A stretch of 52,483 nt of DNA, from positions 1-52,483 of the forward strand of contig JACQHZ010000078.1 in NCBI GenBank assembly GCA_016198745.1, read 5' to 3'. How positions within the stretch are numbered: position 1 is the first letter of the stretch; each line of letters opens with the position of its first letter. Under the pieces are notes generated by a model that was not told the DNA's origin, made no database searches, and saw nothing but the letters and a program-made list of their open reading frames with translations. The translations under genes were made by a program, and so were the position numbers. This document shows, one piece after another, positions 37,347 through 45,772 of this stretch. The DNA comes from Verrucomicrobiota bacterium (lineage in GTDB: Bacteria; Verrucomicrobiota; Verrucomicrobiia; JABWAM01).

Positions 37347-38311
37347 GACTGGAATATCAAATTCTGATCGCGTTCGTCCTGGATCTCCTTTTCGGCGACC
37401 CGCGTTGGCTTCCGCATCCGGTGAAGATCATCGGGCGTTTCACCATGGCGTTGGAATCGCCCCTTCGGCGGAGCATCCCGAACGCGCGCATGGCAGGCGT
37501 GACAACAGCGCTGATCGTGCTTGGCGCAAGCGGATCGGTTGTTTTTCTTCTGGTGAAAGGCGCGGGATGGCTGCACCCGGCGGCAGGCGATGCTGTTTCC
37601 ATCCTCCTGCTTTACACCACGTTTGCCGCGAAGGATTTGGCGCAACACGGCGCGCGGGTTTATCTCGCGCTTCATTCGGGCGATCTGCCCGAAGCCCGAC
37701 GGCGTGTGGCCATGATGGTCGGCCGGGACACAGATCGGCTCGATGAAGCCGGCGTCGCGCGCGCCGCCGTGGAGAGCGTCGCCGAAAACGCGGTGGACGG
37801 CGTGACCGCGCCCTTGTTTTTCGGGGCGCTGGGCGGCCCGGTGGGCGCGATGCTTTACAAGACAATAAACACGCTGGATTCCACGTTCGGTTATAAGAAC
37901 GAACGCTACCTCGATTTCGGTTGGGCATCGGCGCGGCTGGATGACCTGGCCAATTGGCTGCCCGCCCGGTTGACCGCGCCGTTGGTGGCCGTGGCCGCTC
38001 TCTTTGTTAGAGCAAACGCTGCCGGGGCATGGCGTATTTTCCGACGGGACGGGCGCAAGCATTCCAGCCCCAATTCGGGTCTTGCGGAAGCAGCCGTGGC
38101 GGGGGCGCTCGGCGTGCAGCTTGGCGGTTTGAATTACTACGGCGGGGAAGCGTCGGAACACCCGCGCATCGGGGACCCGTTGGAAGCGCTGGAGGCCGGC
38201 CATATCGGGCGCACGAACCGGTTGATGCTCGCGACTGCCTTCATTGCGCTCCTGGTTTTTGCAGGCGTGCGCCTGGTGATCACCGGGTGCGGTTGGGGAG
38301 GTGCGGCATGA
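37343..38311 (+). CDS. cbiB: Adenosylcobinamide-phosphate synthase
   Basis: FVLDLLFGDPRWLPHPVKIIGR; ESVAENAVDGVTAPLFFGALGGPVGAMLYKTINTLDSTFGYKNERY. Confidence 0.96.
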   Translation: MRLEYQILIAFVLDLLFGDPRWLPHPVKIIGRFTMALESPLRRSIPNARMAGVTTALIVLGASGSVVFLLVKGAGWLHPAAGDAVSILLLYTTFAAKDLAQHGARVYLALHSGDLPEARRRVAMMVGRDTDRLDEAGVARAAVESVAENAVDGVTAPLFFGALGGPVGAMLYKTINTLDSTFGYKNERYLDFGWASARLDDLANWLPARLTAPLVAVAALFVRANAAGAWRIFRRDGRKHSSPNSGLAEAAVAGALGVQLGGLNYYGGEASEHPRIGDPLEALEAGHIGRTNRLMLATAFIALLVFAGVRLVITGCGWGGAA

Positions 38312-38886
38312 GGCGGGTGCTGATTTTCACAGGCGAAGGCAAGGGCAAGACCACAGCGGCGATGGGAATGGTGTTGCGCGCAGCCGGACACGGGCATCGG
38401 ATTCTGGTGGTGCAATTCATCAAGGCGGATGCCCGGACCGGCGAGTTGGCCGCTTCCAAAAAACTGCCGGGCGTCGAGTTTGTGCAGATGGGGCGCGGTT
38501 TTATCCCGGCAGAGAAAAGCCCGCGTTTTTCGGAACATCGCGAAGCGGCCTTGGCCGCGCTTGATTTCGCCGCGAAGGCGGCGGCCTCCGGGACGTATGA
38601 TTTGATCGTGCTGGATGAAATCTTCCATGCGGTTGCCAAGAATTTGATTGACGAACAGGCCGTGTTGGATTTGCTTCGAGCGGCAAGTTCCAGGCGGGGA
38701 ACGTCGGGCGGTGAATCGCGCGCCCCGACGCATCCATCTCGCAATCCGCCGCAAACCTGCGTGGTGATGACCGGACGCGGCGCCAGCGAACGACTCATCG
38801 AGCGTGCGGACACCGTCACGGAAATGAGGAGCGTCAAGCACGGGTTCCAACAGGGAATCAAGGCGCAGGTGGGGGTGGAGTTTTGA
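38308..38886 (+). CDS. cobO: Cob(I)yrinic acid a,c-diamide adenosyltransferase (CobO/BtuR type)
   Basis: MRRVLIFTGEGKGKTTAAMGMVLRAAGHGHRILVVQFIK; start 38308 overlaps the cbiB stop. Confidence 0.95.
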   Translation: MRRVLIFTGEGKGKTTAAMGMVLRAAGHGHRILVVQFIKADARTGELAASKKLPGVEFVQMGRGFIPAEKSPRFSEHREAALAALDFAAKAAASGTYDLIVLDEIFHAVAKNLIDEQAVLDLLRAASSRRGTSGGESRAPTHPSRNPPQTCVVMTGRGASERLIERADTVTEMRSVKHGFQQGIKAQVGVEF

Positions 38887-38903
38887 GAAAGGCCGAAGGA
38901 CGT

Positions 38904-40391
38904 ATGAAGAAGGCAAAAGGAAGAAGGCACAAACAGAATTTGTTGAAGATGATCATGAACATGCCACGGTTGGTTGTCGCGGGCGCGCAGAGCGGCGTGG
39001 GAAAAACCACGCTGACTCTCGGCCTGGTCGCGCTGCTTCGGCGGCGCGGCCTGCGCGTCCAGACGTTCAAAGTTGGACCGGACTATCTGGACCCGACCTA
39101 TTTGGCGCTGGCCTCCGGGCGAACATGTTACAATCTCGACGGTTGGATGACGAATCGGCCTTACGTTGAAGAATTGTTTCAACGCGCATGCGAAGGCGCG
39201 GATATTGCCGTGATCGAAGGAGTGATGGGGCTTTTTGACGGCGCGGATTCGGCTTCGTTGGAAGGCAGCACGGCGCAAATCGCCCAATGGCTTGACGCGC
39301 CCGCGCTCCTGATCGTCCATGCGCACGGCATGGCGCGAAGCCTGGCCGCCCTGATTCATGGCTACACGAACTTCGACTCGTCCGTGCGCGTTGCGGGCGT
39401 GATCGCGAACCACTGCGGTTCTGCGCGTCATCAACGGTTGCTGGCCGATTCTCTGAAATCGTCTTCTTTGCCGCCCCTGATGGGCGCCGTGAAACGCGGC
39501 GCACTGCCGCCGTTGTCGAGCCGGCATCTTGGTCTTGTGACGGCCGATCATCGGGTTTTGTCTCAAACCGTTCTGGATCAATTGGCGGATGCCCTGGCGC
39601 CGGCACTTTCCCTTGATGCCATCCTGCAAACTGCTCAAAAGACCTCGCGTATCGCGCGTCGCGCCTGCCCCGTCCCGGCGGTGGTGTCGTGTGAGACAAC
39701 CCCTGACGCCTTCGTCAAACTGGGCATCGCGCGCGACGACGCTTTTCATTTTTATTATCCCGACAATCTGGAGACGCTGGAACGGGCCGGATGTGATCTG
39801 ATTCCCTTTTCGCCGCTCAACGATTCATCGTTGCCGGAAGGACTGGACGGGCTTTATTTCGGCGGCGGTTATCCGGAAGAACACGCCGCCGCTCTGGCCG
39901 CGAATCAAGGCATGCTGGCGGAAATCCGACGATTTGCGGAATCCGACGGCCTGATCTACGCTGAATGCGGCGGATTGATGTATCTGTCGCAGGGTATCGA
40001 AACATTGGACGGACGGCGTCATGGGCAGGCGGGCTTGTTGCCGGCGTGGACGCGCATGGGCAAGGCGCGCAAGTCATTGGGTTACGTGGAAATCACGTTC
40101 AACGGCGATTGTCTTTGGGGAAAGCGCGGAGAGAAATTGCGAGGCCACGAATTTCATTACTCGGTCCTGGACGATGATCCGACGAAAGAGGATGGCTGGC
40201 AGGCAGTTTACGCGATCAAGACCCGGAACCCGGAACCCGGAACCCGGAACCCGGAACCCGAAGGATTCCAACGCAACCGCATCCTGGCCAGTTACGCGCA
40301 TCCCCATTTTGCTTCGAACCCTCGATCGGTTCAACACTTCGTTCGTTGTCTGAAAAATTCCCCGTGTTCATGCAGCCCAGCCATGCCATGA
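38904..40391 (+). CDS. cbiA: Cobyrinate a,c-diamide synthase
   Basis: RLVVAGAQSGVGKTTLTLGLVALLRRRGLRVQTFKVGPDYLDPTYL; YFGGGYPEEHAAALAAN; YAECGGLMYLSQ. Confidence 0.95.
   Translation: MKKAKGRRHKQNLLKMIMNMPRLVVAGAQSGVGKTTLTLGLVALLRRRGLRVQTFKVGPDYLDPTYLALASGRTCYNLDGWMTNRPYVEELFQRACEGADIAVIEGVMGLFDGADSASLEGSTAQIAQWLDAPALLIVHAHGMARSLAALIHGYTNFDSSVRVAGVIANHCGSARHQRLLADSLKSSSLPPLMGAVKRGALPPLSSRHLGLVTADHRVLSQTVLDQLADALAPALSLDAILQTAQKTSRIARRACPVPAVVSCETTPDAFVKLGIARDDAFHFYYPDNLETLERAGCDLIPFSPLNDSSLPEGLDGLYFGGGYPEEHAAALAANQGMLAEIRRFAESDGLIYAECGGLMYLSQGIETLDGRRHGQAGLLPAWTRMGKARKSLGYVEITFNGDCLWGKRGEKLRGHEFHYSVLDDDPTKEDGWQAVYAIKTRNPEPGTRNPEPEGFQRNRILASYAHPHFASNPRSVQHFVRCLKNSPCSCSPAMP
40221..40255 (+). repeat. 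Heptanucleotide tandem repeat (acccgga, four perfect plus one degenerate) in cbiA
   Basis: Direct reading; encodes TRNPEPGTRNPEP. Confidence 0.95.
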
Positions 40392-41113
40392 AAACCGCAT
40401 ACATCCATCAGTTTCTTAAAGCGCCGCTGAGCGGCGTTGAAATTGAACAACGCTCCTTTGCGGCCATTGACCGCGAGGTGAGCGATCGTCGCGGTTTTTC
40501 CGGGGATCAATGGGAAATCGTGCGGCGCATGATCCACACCAGCGGCGATGCGAGCCTCATCAAGGAGGTCCGGTTCTCATCGAACGCGATTCGCGCGGGC
40601 GTGGATGCGCTCCGGGCCGGCGCTGCCCTTTATGTGGATTCAAATATGATTCGCGCCGGTCTTTCTCTGCCGCGCTTGCAAAGCGCCAATGCGGGTTATT
40701 CAGCCGCAAGAATTTTTTGTCACATTGCCGAGGAAGAAGTGGCTCAGGAGGCGGGACGAACCGGATTGCCGCGCTCCCTCTTTGCCGTTCGCAAGGCAAA
40801 GGGAATGCTTCACGGCGGCATCGCCGTCTTTGGCAACGCACCCGTGGCCTTGCTCGAACTCAATCGCATGATCATGGAGGGCGAAGCGCGTCCGGCCCTG
40901 GTTGTGGCCATGCCCGTGGGATTCGTCCACGTGCTTGAGAGCAAGGAAGAAATCATGTCCCTCGATGTTCCTTGCGTGACCATCGAAGGGCGGCGCGGCG
41001 GCAGCACGCTTGCAGTCAGCGTCGTACACGCATTTTGCACCCTGGCCTCCCGTACAGGAGGCCGGTGGTCCGCCAAGGAAGCGGAACGCAATCAACCCAT
41101 CGAAAGGAGGTGA
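40388..41113 (+). CDS. cbiC: Precorrin-8X/cobalt-precorrin-8 methylmutase
   Basis: VRRMIHTSGDASLIKEVRFSSNAIRAGVDALRAGAALYVDSNMIRAGL; GNAPVALLELNRMI; ATGA overlap with cbiA. Confidence 0.93.
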   Translation: MKTAYIHQFLKAPLSGVEIEQRSFAAIDREVSDRRGFSGDQWEIVRRMIHTSGDASLIKEVRFSSNAIRAGVDALRAGAALYVDSNMIRAGLSLPRLQSANAGYSAARIFCHIAEEEVAQEAGRTGLPRSLFAVRKAKGMLHGGIAVFGNAPVALLELNRMIMEGEARPALVVAMPVGFVHVLESKEEIMSLDVPCVTIEGRRGGSTLAVSVVHAFCTLASRTGGRWSAKEAERNQPIERR

Positions 41114-41118
41114 TTCCA

Positions 41119-41232
41119 CTGAAAAAGAAGACCCAAAAAGCGAAGAAAGACATCATCGCCCAGCGCAAGACGTGCAAGGCCAAGGGCATCGGCCTGTCGC
41201 ACTACGTGATGATGGAAGCCAAGAAGAAGTAA
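41119..41232 (+). CDS. cbpA: Short peptide, candidate CbpA-type precursor of a radical SAM-modified peptide (37 codons, apparent CTG start)
   Basis: (M/L)KKKTQKAKKDIIAQRKTCKAKGIGLSHYVMMEAKKK; preceded by AAAGGAGGTGAT (41103-41114); located between cbiC and a radical SAM/SPASM gene. Family name recalled from memory. Confidence 0.7.
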   Translation: MKKKTQKAKKDIIAQRKTCKAKGIGLSHYVMMEAKKK

Positions 41233-41369
41233 CCCAATGCGGCATGGCCGCAACCAACCTCTTCCTCCCCCCTGGTGGGACCTACCCGCGCCCATCCGGT
41301 GGGGAGGATTGAGGTGGAGGCGGCAGACCCGGAAGCATTAACGATAACGGCTCGGGTTGTCAGAGCCTG

Positions 41370-41387
41370 CCCCCGCAAAAGCGGGGG
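41370..41387 (+). promoter_or_regulatory. Strong hairpin between peptide and radical SAM genes, no clear U-tract
   Basis: CCCCCGC-AAAA-GCGGGGG. Confidence 0.5.
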
Positions 41388-41505
41388 TTCACAGTTCAAC
41401 GGTTCAAGGGTTGGAGGTTTACCACGAGGTGAAACGTGGCAAGCGGTTTCACGTGGAGCAAACGTTTGGTCTTTTCCCAACCGCTGAACCGTGAACCCTT
41501 GAACC

Positions 41506-42945
41506 ATGAACCTGAGTAGTTACAAAAGCACATCAATGAAAAATACGGAAAACCAGTTCGCGGCCTCATCGCGTGGACTTTATTTTAACACCGGCAATGG
41601 ATCGACGCTTCAACCCGTTGATATCGGCCATCGCGATTACATGGGGCTGGTTGACCCGGACACAGCCTTTTGGGCGCTTGTTCGGAAGGAACATCTTGGC
41701 AAAACGCTGAGTGACGGCCCGCTCCTGCGCAAGTACCGTCGGAAAGCGGCTGCGTTCGCGCGGGAGATGCACTCCTTCCGCTTCGAGCTCAAGCCGTCGG
41801 CGGTTTATTTCAATCCGACGGAGCGTTGCAATCTCAATTGCAGTTACTGTTATCTCCCGCAAACCATGCGCCGAAGCGGCGGCCACATGGCCAAGGCGGA
41901 ACTCGACACAGCGCTTGCCCGTCTCAGGGACTTCTTCAAGAGAACCCTTCCGGACGCCGTCAAGCCGCAGATCATATTCCATGGCGCAGAGCCGATGCTC
42001 AACCGTCAGGCGCTTTTTCCCGCGCTGGATCAATTCAAGGATGATTTTCGTTTCGGCATTCAGACCAACGGCACCTTGCTGGACGATGAAGCGATTGAAT
42101 TTTTGACCGCGCGCAATACAGCCATCGGCTTGTCGTTGGACGCCGATGTCGAAAGCATTGCCTCCCGCACGCGCAAGACGTGGGGCGGCAACAGCGTTTT
42201 CGACAAGGTGATTCAAACGATCGGGAAACTGAAAGGCTATCCAAATTGCAGCGTGATATGCACCGTGACGCGCGAAAATGTGCGCCGCCTGGTTCAGATC
42301 GTTGAGTTTTTCCACGGCCTTGAAATTCCGGCGTGCATGCTCAATCCCATTCGTTGCACGCAGAAAGGCGCGCGTCCGATCAAGCCCGATGACCACGAAC
42401 AGAGCCGGCATTTTTTCAAGGCGCTGGATCGCACCTACGAGCTTTACCAGGAGACCGGCCGGAAACTTGTCGTGGCAAACTTTGCCAACATCCTGGTCGC
42501 GATCCTGGCGCCCCAGGCGCGGCGGTTGATGTGCGACATCTCGCCGTGCGGAGGCGGGCGTTGTTTCTTCGCCGTTTCGGCGAAGGGCGAGTTGTTTCCG
42601 TGCAGCGAGTTCATCGGCCTGTCGGAATTCAACGGCGGCAATCTTTTCAAGGACAAGGTGGAGGACGTTCTCCAGAGCGCTGCTTTCCGGAAAGTCACGG
42701 AACGCAAGGTGGAGGACATTGATCCCTGCCGTCGGTGCGCCGTGCGGCATTTCTGCGGGTCGCCCTGTCCGGCGGAGGCGCACGAGATGAACGGGGGGAT
42801 GCATCGCACGGGCGCGTTCTGCGAACATTACGAGGACCAGGTGCGGTACGCGTTCCGGTTGATCGCGGACAACCGCCATGAGGCATTCCTGTGGAATAAC
42901 TGGGACGCGGACACGAAAACGTCCTTTGAGATGTTTTCCTTATGA
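41506..42945 (+). CDS. cbpB: Radical SAM/SPASM peptide-modifying enzyme, CbpB-like
   Basis: TERCNLNCSYCYLPQ (CxxxCxxC); CDISPCGGGRCFFAVSAKGELFPCSEF...DIDPCRRCAVRHFCGSPCPAEAHE...FCEHY (SPASM cysteines). Confidence 0.85.
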   Translation: MNLSSYKSTSMKNTENQFAASSRGLYFNTGNGSTLQPVDIGHRDYMGLVDPDTAFWALVRKEHLGKTLSDGPLLRKYRRKAAAFAREMHSFRFELKPSAVYFNPTERCNLNCSYCYLPQTMRRSGGHMAKAELDTALARLRDFFKRTLPDAVKPQIIFHGAEPMLNRQALFPALDQFKDDFRFGIQTNGTLLDDEAIEFLTARNTAIGLSLDADVESIASRTRKTWGGNSVFDKVIQTIGKLKGYPNCSVICTVTRENVRRLVQIVEFFHGLEIPACMLNPIRCTQKGARPIKPDDHEQSRHFFKALDRTYELYQETGRKLVVANFANILVAILAPQARRLMCDISPCGGGRCFFAVSAKGELFPCSEFIGLSEFNGGNLFKDKVEDVLQSAAFRKVTERKVEDIDPCRRCAVRHFCGSPCPAEAHEMNGGMHRTGAFCEHYEDQVRYAFRLIADNRHEAFLWNNWDADTKTSFEMFSL

Positions 42946-43411
42946 GGGAAAAATGTTCGTGGGCTTCGGATTGCCTGCTTTGTCAGCCAGCCCGCGACGA
43001 TGGCGGGAATCCCAAAATGCTTCAAGTCAAGATGTTGCCAGATTTATATCCGACTGTATATGAGCATTTCCGTGGAACGATCGTCACATGAGAATGCGTA
43101 TAAGTAACGACTCGGGTTCACGGTTTCTGCCACGGAATGGATTCGCTGTGGCGAACAACGGTTGGGGGATTCCCTCAATGGCGGGACTTCTCTGCGTGCG
43201 GAAATCGGCGCCCACGCTGATTTTTCCGGGAACCGAGGGCAGTAGGCTCGGTACTACGGCGTCGCGCGGCGATCTGCCTGTCGGCAGACAGGCGACAAAA
43301 CACCCCGCCTCCCTTGCTCCCCGCCACTGGCGTCGCCCACCGAGGAAATGCCAACCCGGAGGGCGTTGCTTCGTCAACGCCACCCTTGTCCTTTGTTTTC
43401 ACACGCACTTT

Positions 43412-44239
43412 TCAATTTAACCGGACAAGCTGCGCGATAAGATCGGGCGCCCTCTCCAGCGAACACGCATACTTGAACGAATCAGTGACGGAAAAAACCG
43501 CAGGATCCGGATTTCCATTTTCGGTATGGTGGAGTGTCTCCAGCGCAAAAAACCTGGCCCCTTGGCGCACCTCCTTGAGATGCGGCAGCGCAAGACCATC
43601 CAGATTTGTCACACGGGAAGGATACCGGCATCCGCGTATCCTTGCGCCCTCATGTAGAAGTCGAAGGGTTTCCTGGTTGTCCTGAAGGAATTCTGCAATG
43701 CAGTTTTTTCTGTCGGAATCAATCGGTTCATTCACGGTGGGCAAAGGGGTTCCACCCATGATCGGCAGAAGAAACAGTTTGTGAGCAGGTTTGGAATCGT
43801 CGATGGGCAAAAGGAAATCTGGGTCTGGGCCCATTCTTCTGCCGCGTCTCGGCAGTTGAGTTGTCACCGATGAGGTGCGATTGGTGGTTGTTGGATAATA
43901 GCGTTTCCTCACCTCACCATACGTGATATTCAGGAACTGGTTGCTCCATGAATTGTAGTGCGCGAAGGCATGGGTCAGCACATCGGCTGCGTTTTCTCCG
44001 GGAGGGGGCGTTTCATACCATTGCTCCAGTTCGAGCAGCGTGGCGGGGTAGCCCTGCCGCCGAATGACATCGAGCCCGGTCTCGATCAAACGATGAAGTG
44101 TGTAGCGATAGGCGCCATAGGCGCCGATGCCAAGAAGAACGCAAAGGACAACAGCCCGGCGCAGGAATCGGTTGGCTTGGTGTTCAGAAACCACAACAAT
44201 ATCGGAAGGCCGAAGTTGAAAATGCAGGATAAAGCGCAA
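43412..44239 (-). CDS. Membrane-anchored hypothetical protein, possibly C-terminally truncated
   Basis: N-terminal TM segment AVVLCVLLGIGAYGAYRYTL, LEQWYETPPPGENAADVL; ends in repeat-rich DNA. Confidence 0.5.
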   Translation of the reverse strand: MRFILHFQLRPSDIVVVSEHQANRFLRRAVVLCVLLGIGAYGAYRYTLHRLIETGLDVIRRQGYPATLLELEQWYETPPPGENAADVLTHAFAHYNSWSNQFLNITYGEVRKRYYPTTTNRTSSVTTQLPRRGRRMGPDPDFLLPIDDSKPAHKLFLLPIMGGTPLPTVNEPIDSDRKNCIAEFLQDNQETLRLLHEGARIRGCRYPSRVTNLDGLALPHLKEVRQGARFFALETLHHTENGNPDPAVFSVTDSFKYACSLERAPDLIAQLVRLN

Positions 44240-44464
44240 TACACTATCAACCTAACCTGGTATTCATCATGAGAATCGCTGGCGCCCCCCTGATTCGGAA
44301 ATAAGCGGCATCTGCCCCGAACGCATCCCCGAAACTCCGAAATGTTTCGCAAGCCCCGATCCTTTCGGGGTTCTTCGGGAACTCGCGCCCCATGTCGAAG
44401 TTCGGGGTGTCCGCTGGGGAGCAGCTCTTGCAGGCCGCACGTTGGCGGGGCGAACCGGTTCGAT

Positions 44465-45520
44465 TTAACTTTCGGGGACCAGGCGTTCGCCGCTTTCCAG
44501 TGAGCGGTTGATGGCCAGGGTGACGGCGAAACTCTTCACCGCGTCCGGGAAATCGGAACGGATGGGCGCCATGCTTTTCTCGCGTGCAGCCTGGACGATC
44601 GCCTGCAGTTCGGTGAGATAACCGTTGTCCTCCTTGCTATACTCGACCTGAACTCCGTCCACTTCGCCCTTGAAACTGCCGGCGAAAAGGTTGATGCGCA
44701 GGTGGGCGCCCACGGCGATCAGTTCCACTTCGGACTGCCATTTGGGATACGCCCAGGTGTGGGTGTGGGAAACCACCACCTGATTTTTCATGCGAAGATT
44801 GATGGTGACGGTTTCATCGGAAGAAAACTCCGGTTCCTTGGGGTGCTGGAGGTTGTTGCCGAAGGCCTGGATTTCCGCCGCCTCGCTTGCGGTGACATAC
44901 CGCACCAGATCGAGGAAATGAATGGCTTGATCCACCACAAGCCCGCCGGAGAGTTCCTTCTTGTAATAAAATCGCGGAATCCGCTTGAAATCTTCCGGCA
45001 GCGCCATCGGGCAGAAGTAATACTGCCGCATCATGATCAGCTTGTGATCCTTGATGAGACGAAGGGCGCGTTCGACGATTTTCAGGTAGCGGCACATGAA
45101 CCCGACGGAATGAATGACCGGATGCTTCTTGAGGATCGCCTCGATCTCATGAGCGCGATCGAGCGTATCGGCAGGCGGTTTTTCGATGAAGATGGGAACC
45201 CTGCGTTCTGCGCAAAACCGGATCGGGTCCAGCCGCGCCATCTGCGGCGTGCAAAGAAGGACCAGATCGGGTTTTTCTTTGTCCAGCATTTCCTCGGCGT
45301 TGGTGTAGGCCCGACCGCCGCGGTCGGCGGCGGCCTTTTCCGCTTTTTCGGAGATGATATCGCAGGAACCGACCATATCGAGGTCGGCGCAGGCTTTGAC
45401 GGATTTGGCGTGGGTGCCGGAAATCCCGCCGGTGCCGATGATGGCGACCTTGAGTTTTTCCGCGGACGCGGCCGAAGGAGAAGCAGAGGGAGATGATCTG
45501 GCTGATTTGGATTTTGGCAT
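44465..45520 (-). CDS. Gfo/Idh/MocA family oxidoreductase
   Basis: KVAIIGTGGISGTHAKSVKACADLDMVGSCDI; FIEKPPADTLDRAHEI. Confidence 0.95.
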   Translation of the reverse strand: MPKSKSARSSPSASPSAASAEKLKVAIIGTGGISGTHAKSVKACADLDMVGSCDIISEKAEKAAADRGGRAYTNAEEMLDKEKPDLVLLCTPQMARLDPIRFCAERRVPIFIEKPPADTLDRAHEIEAILKKHPVIHSVGFMCRYLKIVERALRLIKDHKLIMMRQYYFCPMALPEDFKRIPRFYYKKELSGGLVVDQAIHFLDLVRYVTASEAAEIQAFGNNLQHPKEPEFSSDETVTINLRMKNQVVVSHTHTWAYPKWQSEVELIAVGAHLRINLFAGSFKGEVDGVQVEYSKEDNGYLTELQAIVQAAREKSMAPIRSDFPDAVKSFAVTLAINRSLESGERLVPES

Positions 45521-45772
45521 GAGCGTGGAATTAGAGCGAAAGGAGGCGCCAGTGCAAGCACATATCGAAGACAAACCTGGTCCGGATCATCTGTTTTGGA
45601 AACGTCCCCAAACAGGACCATGCCAAAAAACAATTTACAAAACCGGGAACATGGCGTAAGTAGATTGCAATTGCATGAAGATGGTTTGAATATCGTTGAA
45701 GGTTTATGAAGTTGAACTTTTCCAGCGGTTTGCAATTGCTCAACATGAAATGTTCATTCTGAGTCGCAAACC

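Noticed and set aside
44702-45496. 264-aa plus-strand ORF
   Set aside because: Antisense to a well-recognised Gfo/Idh/MocA oxidoreductase.
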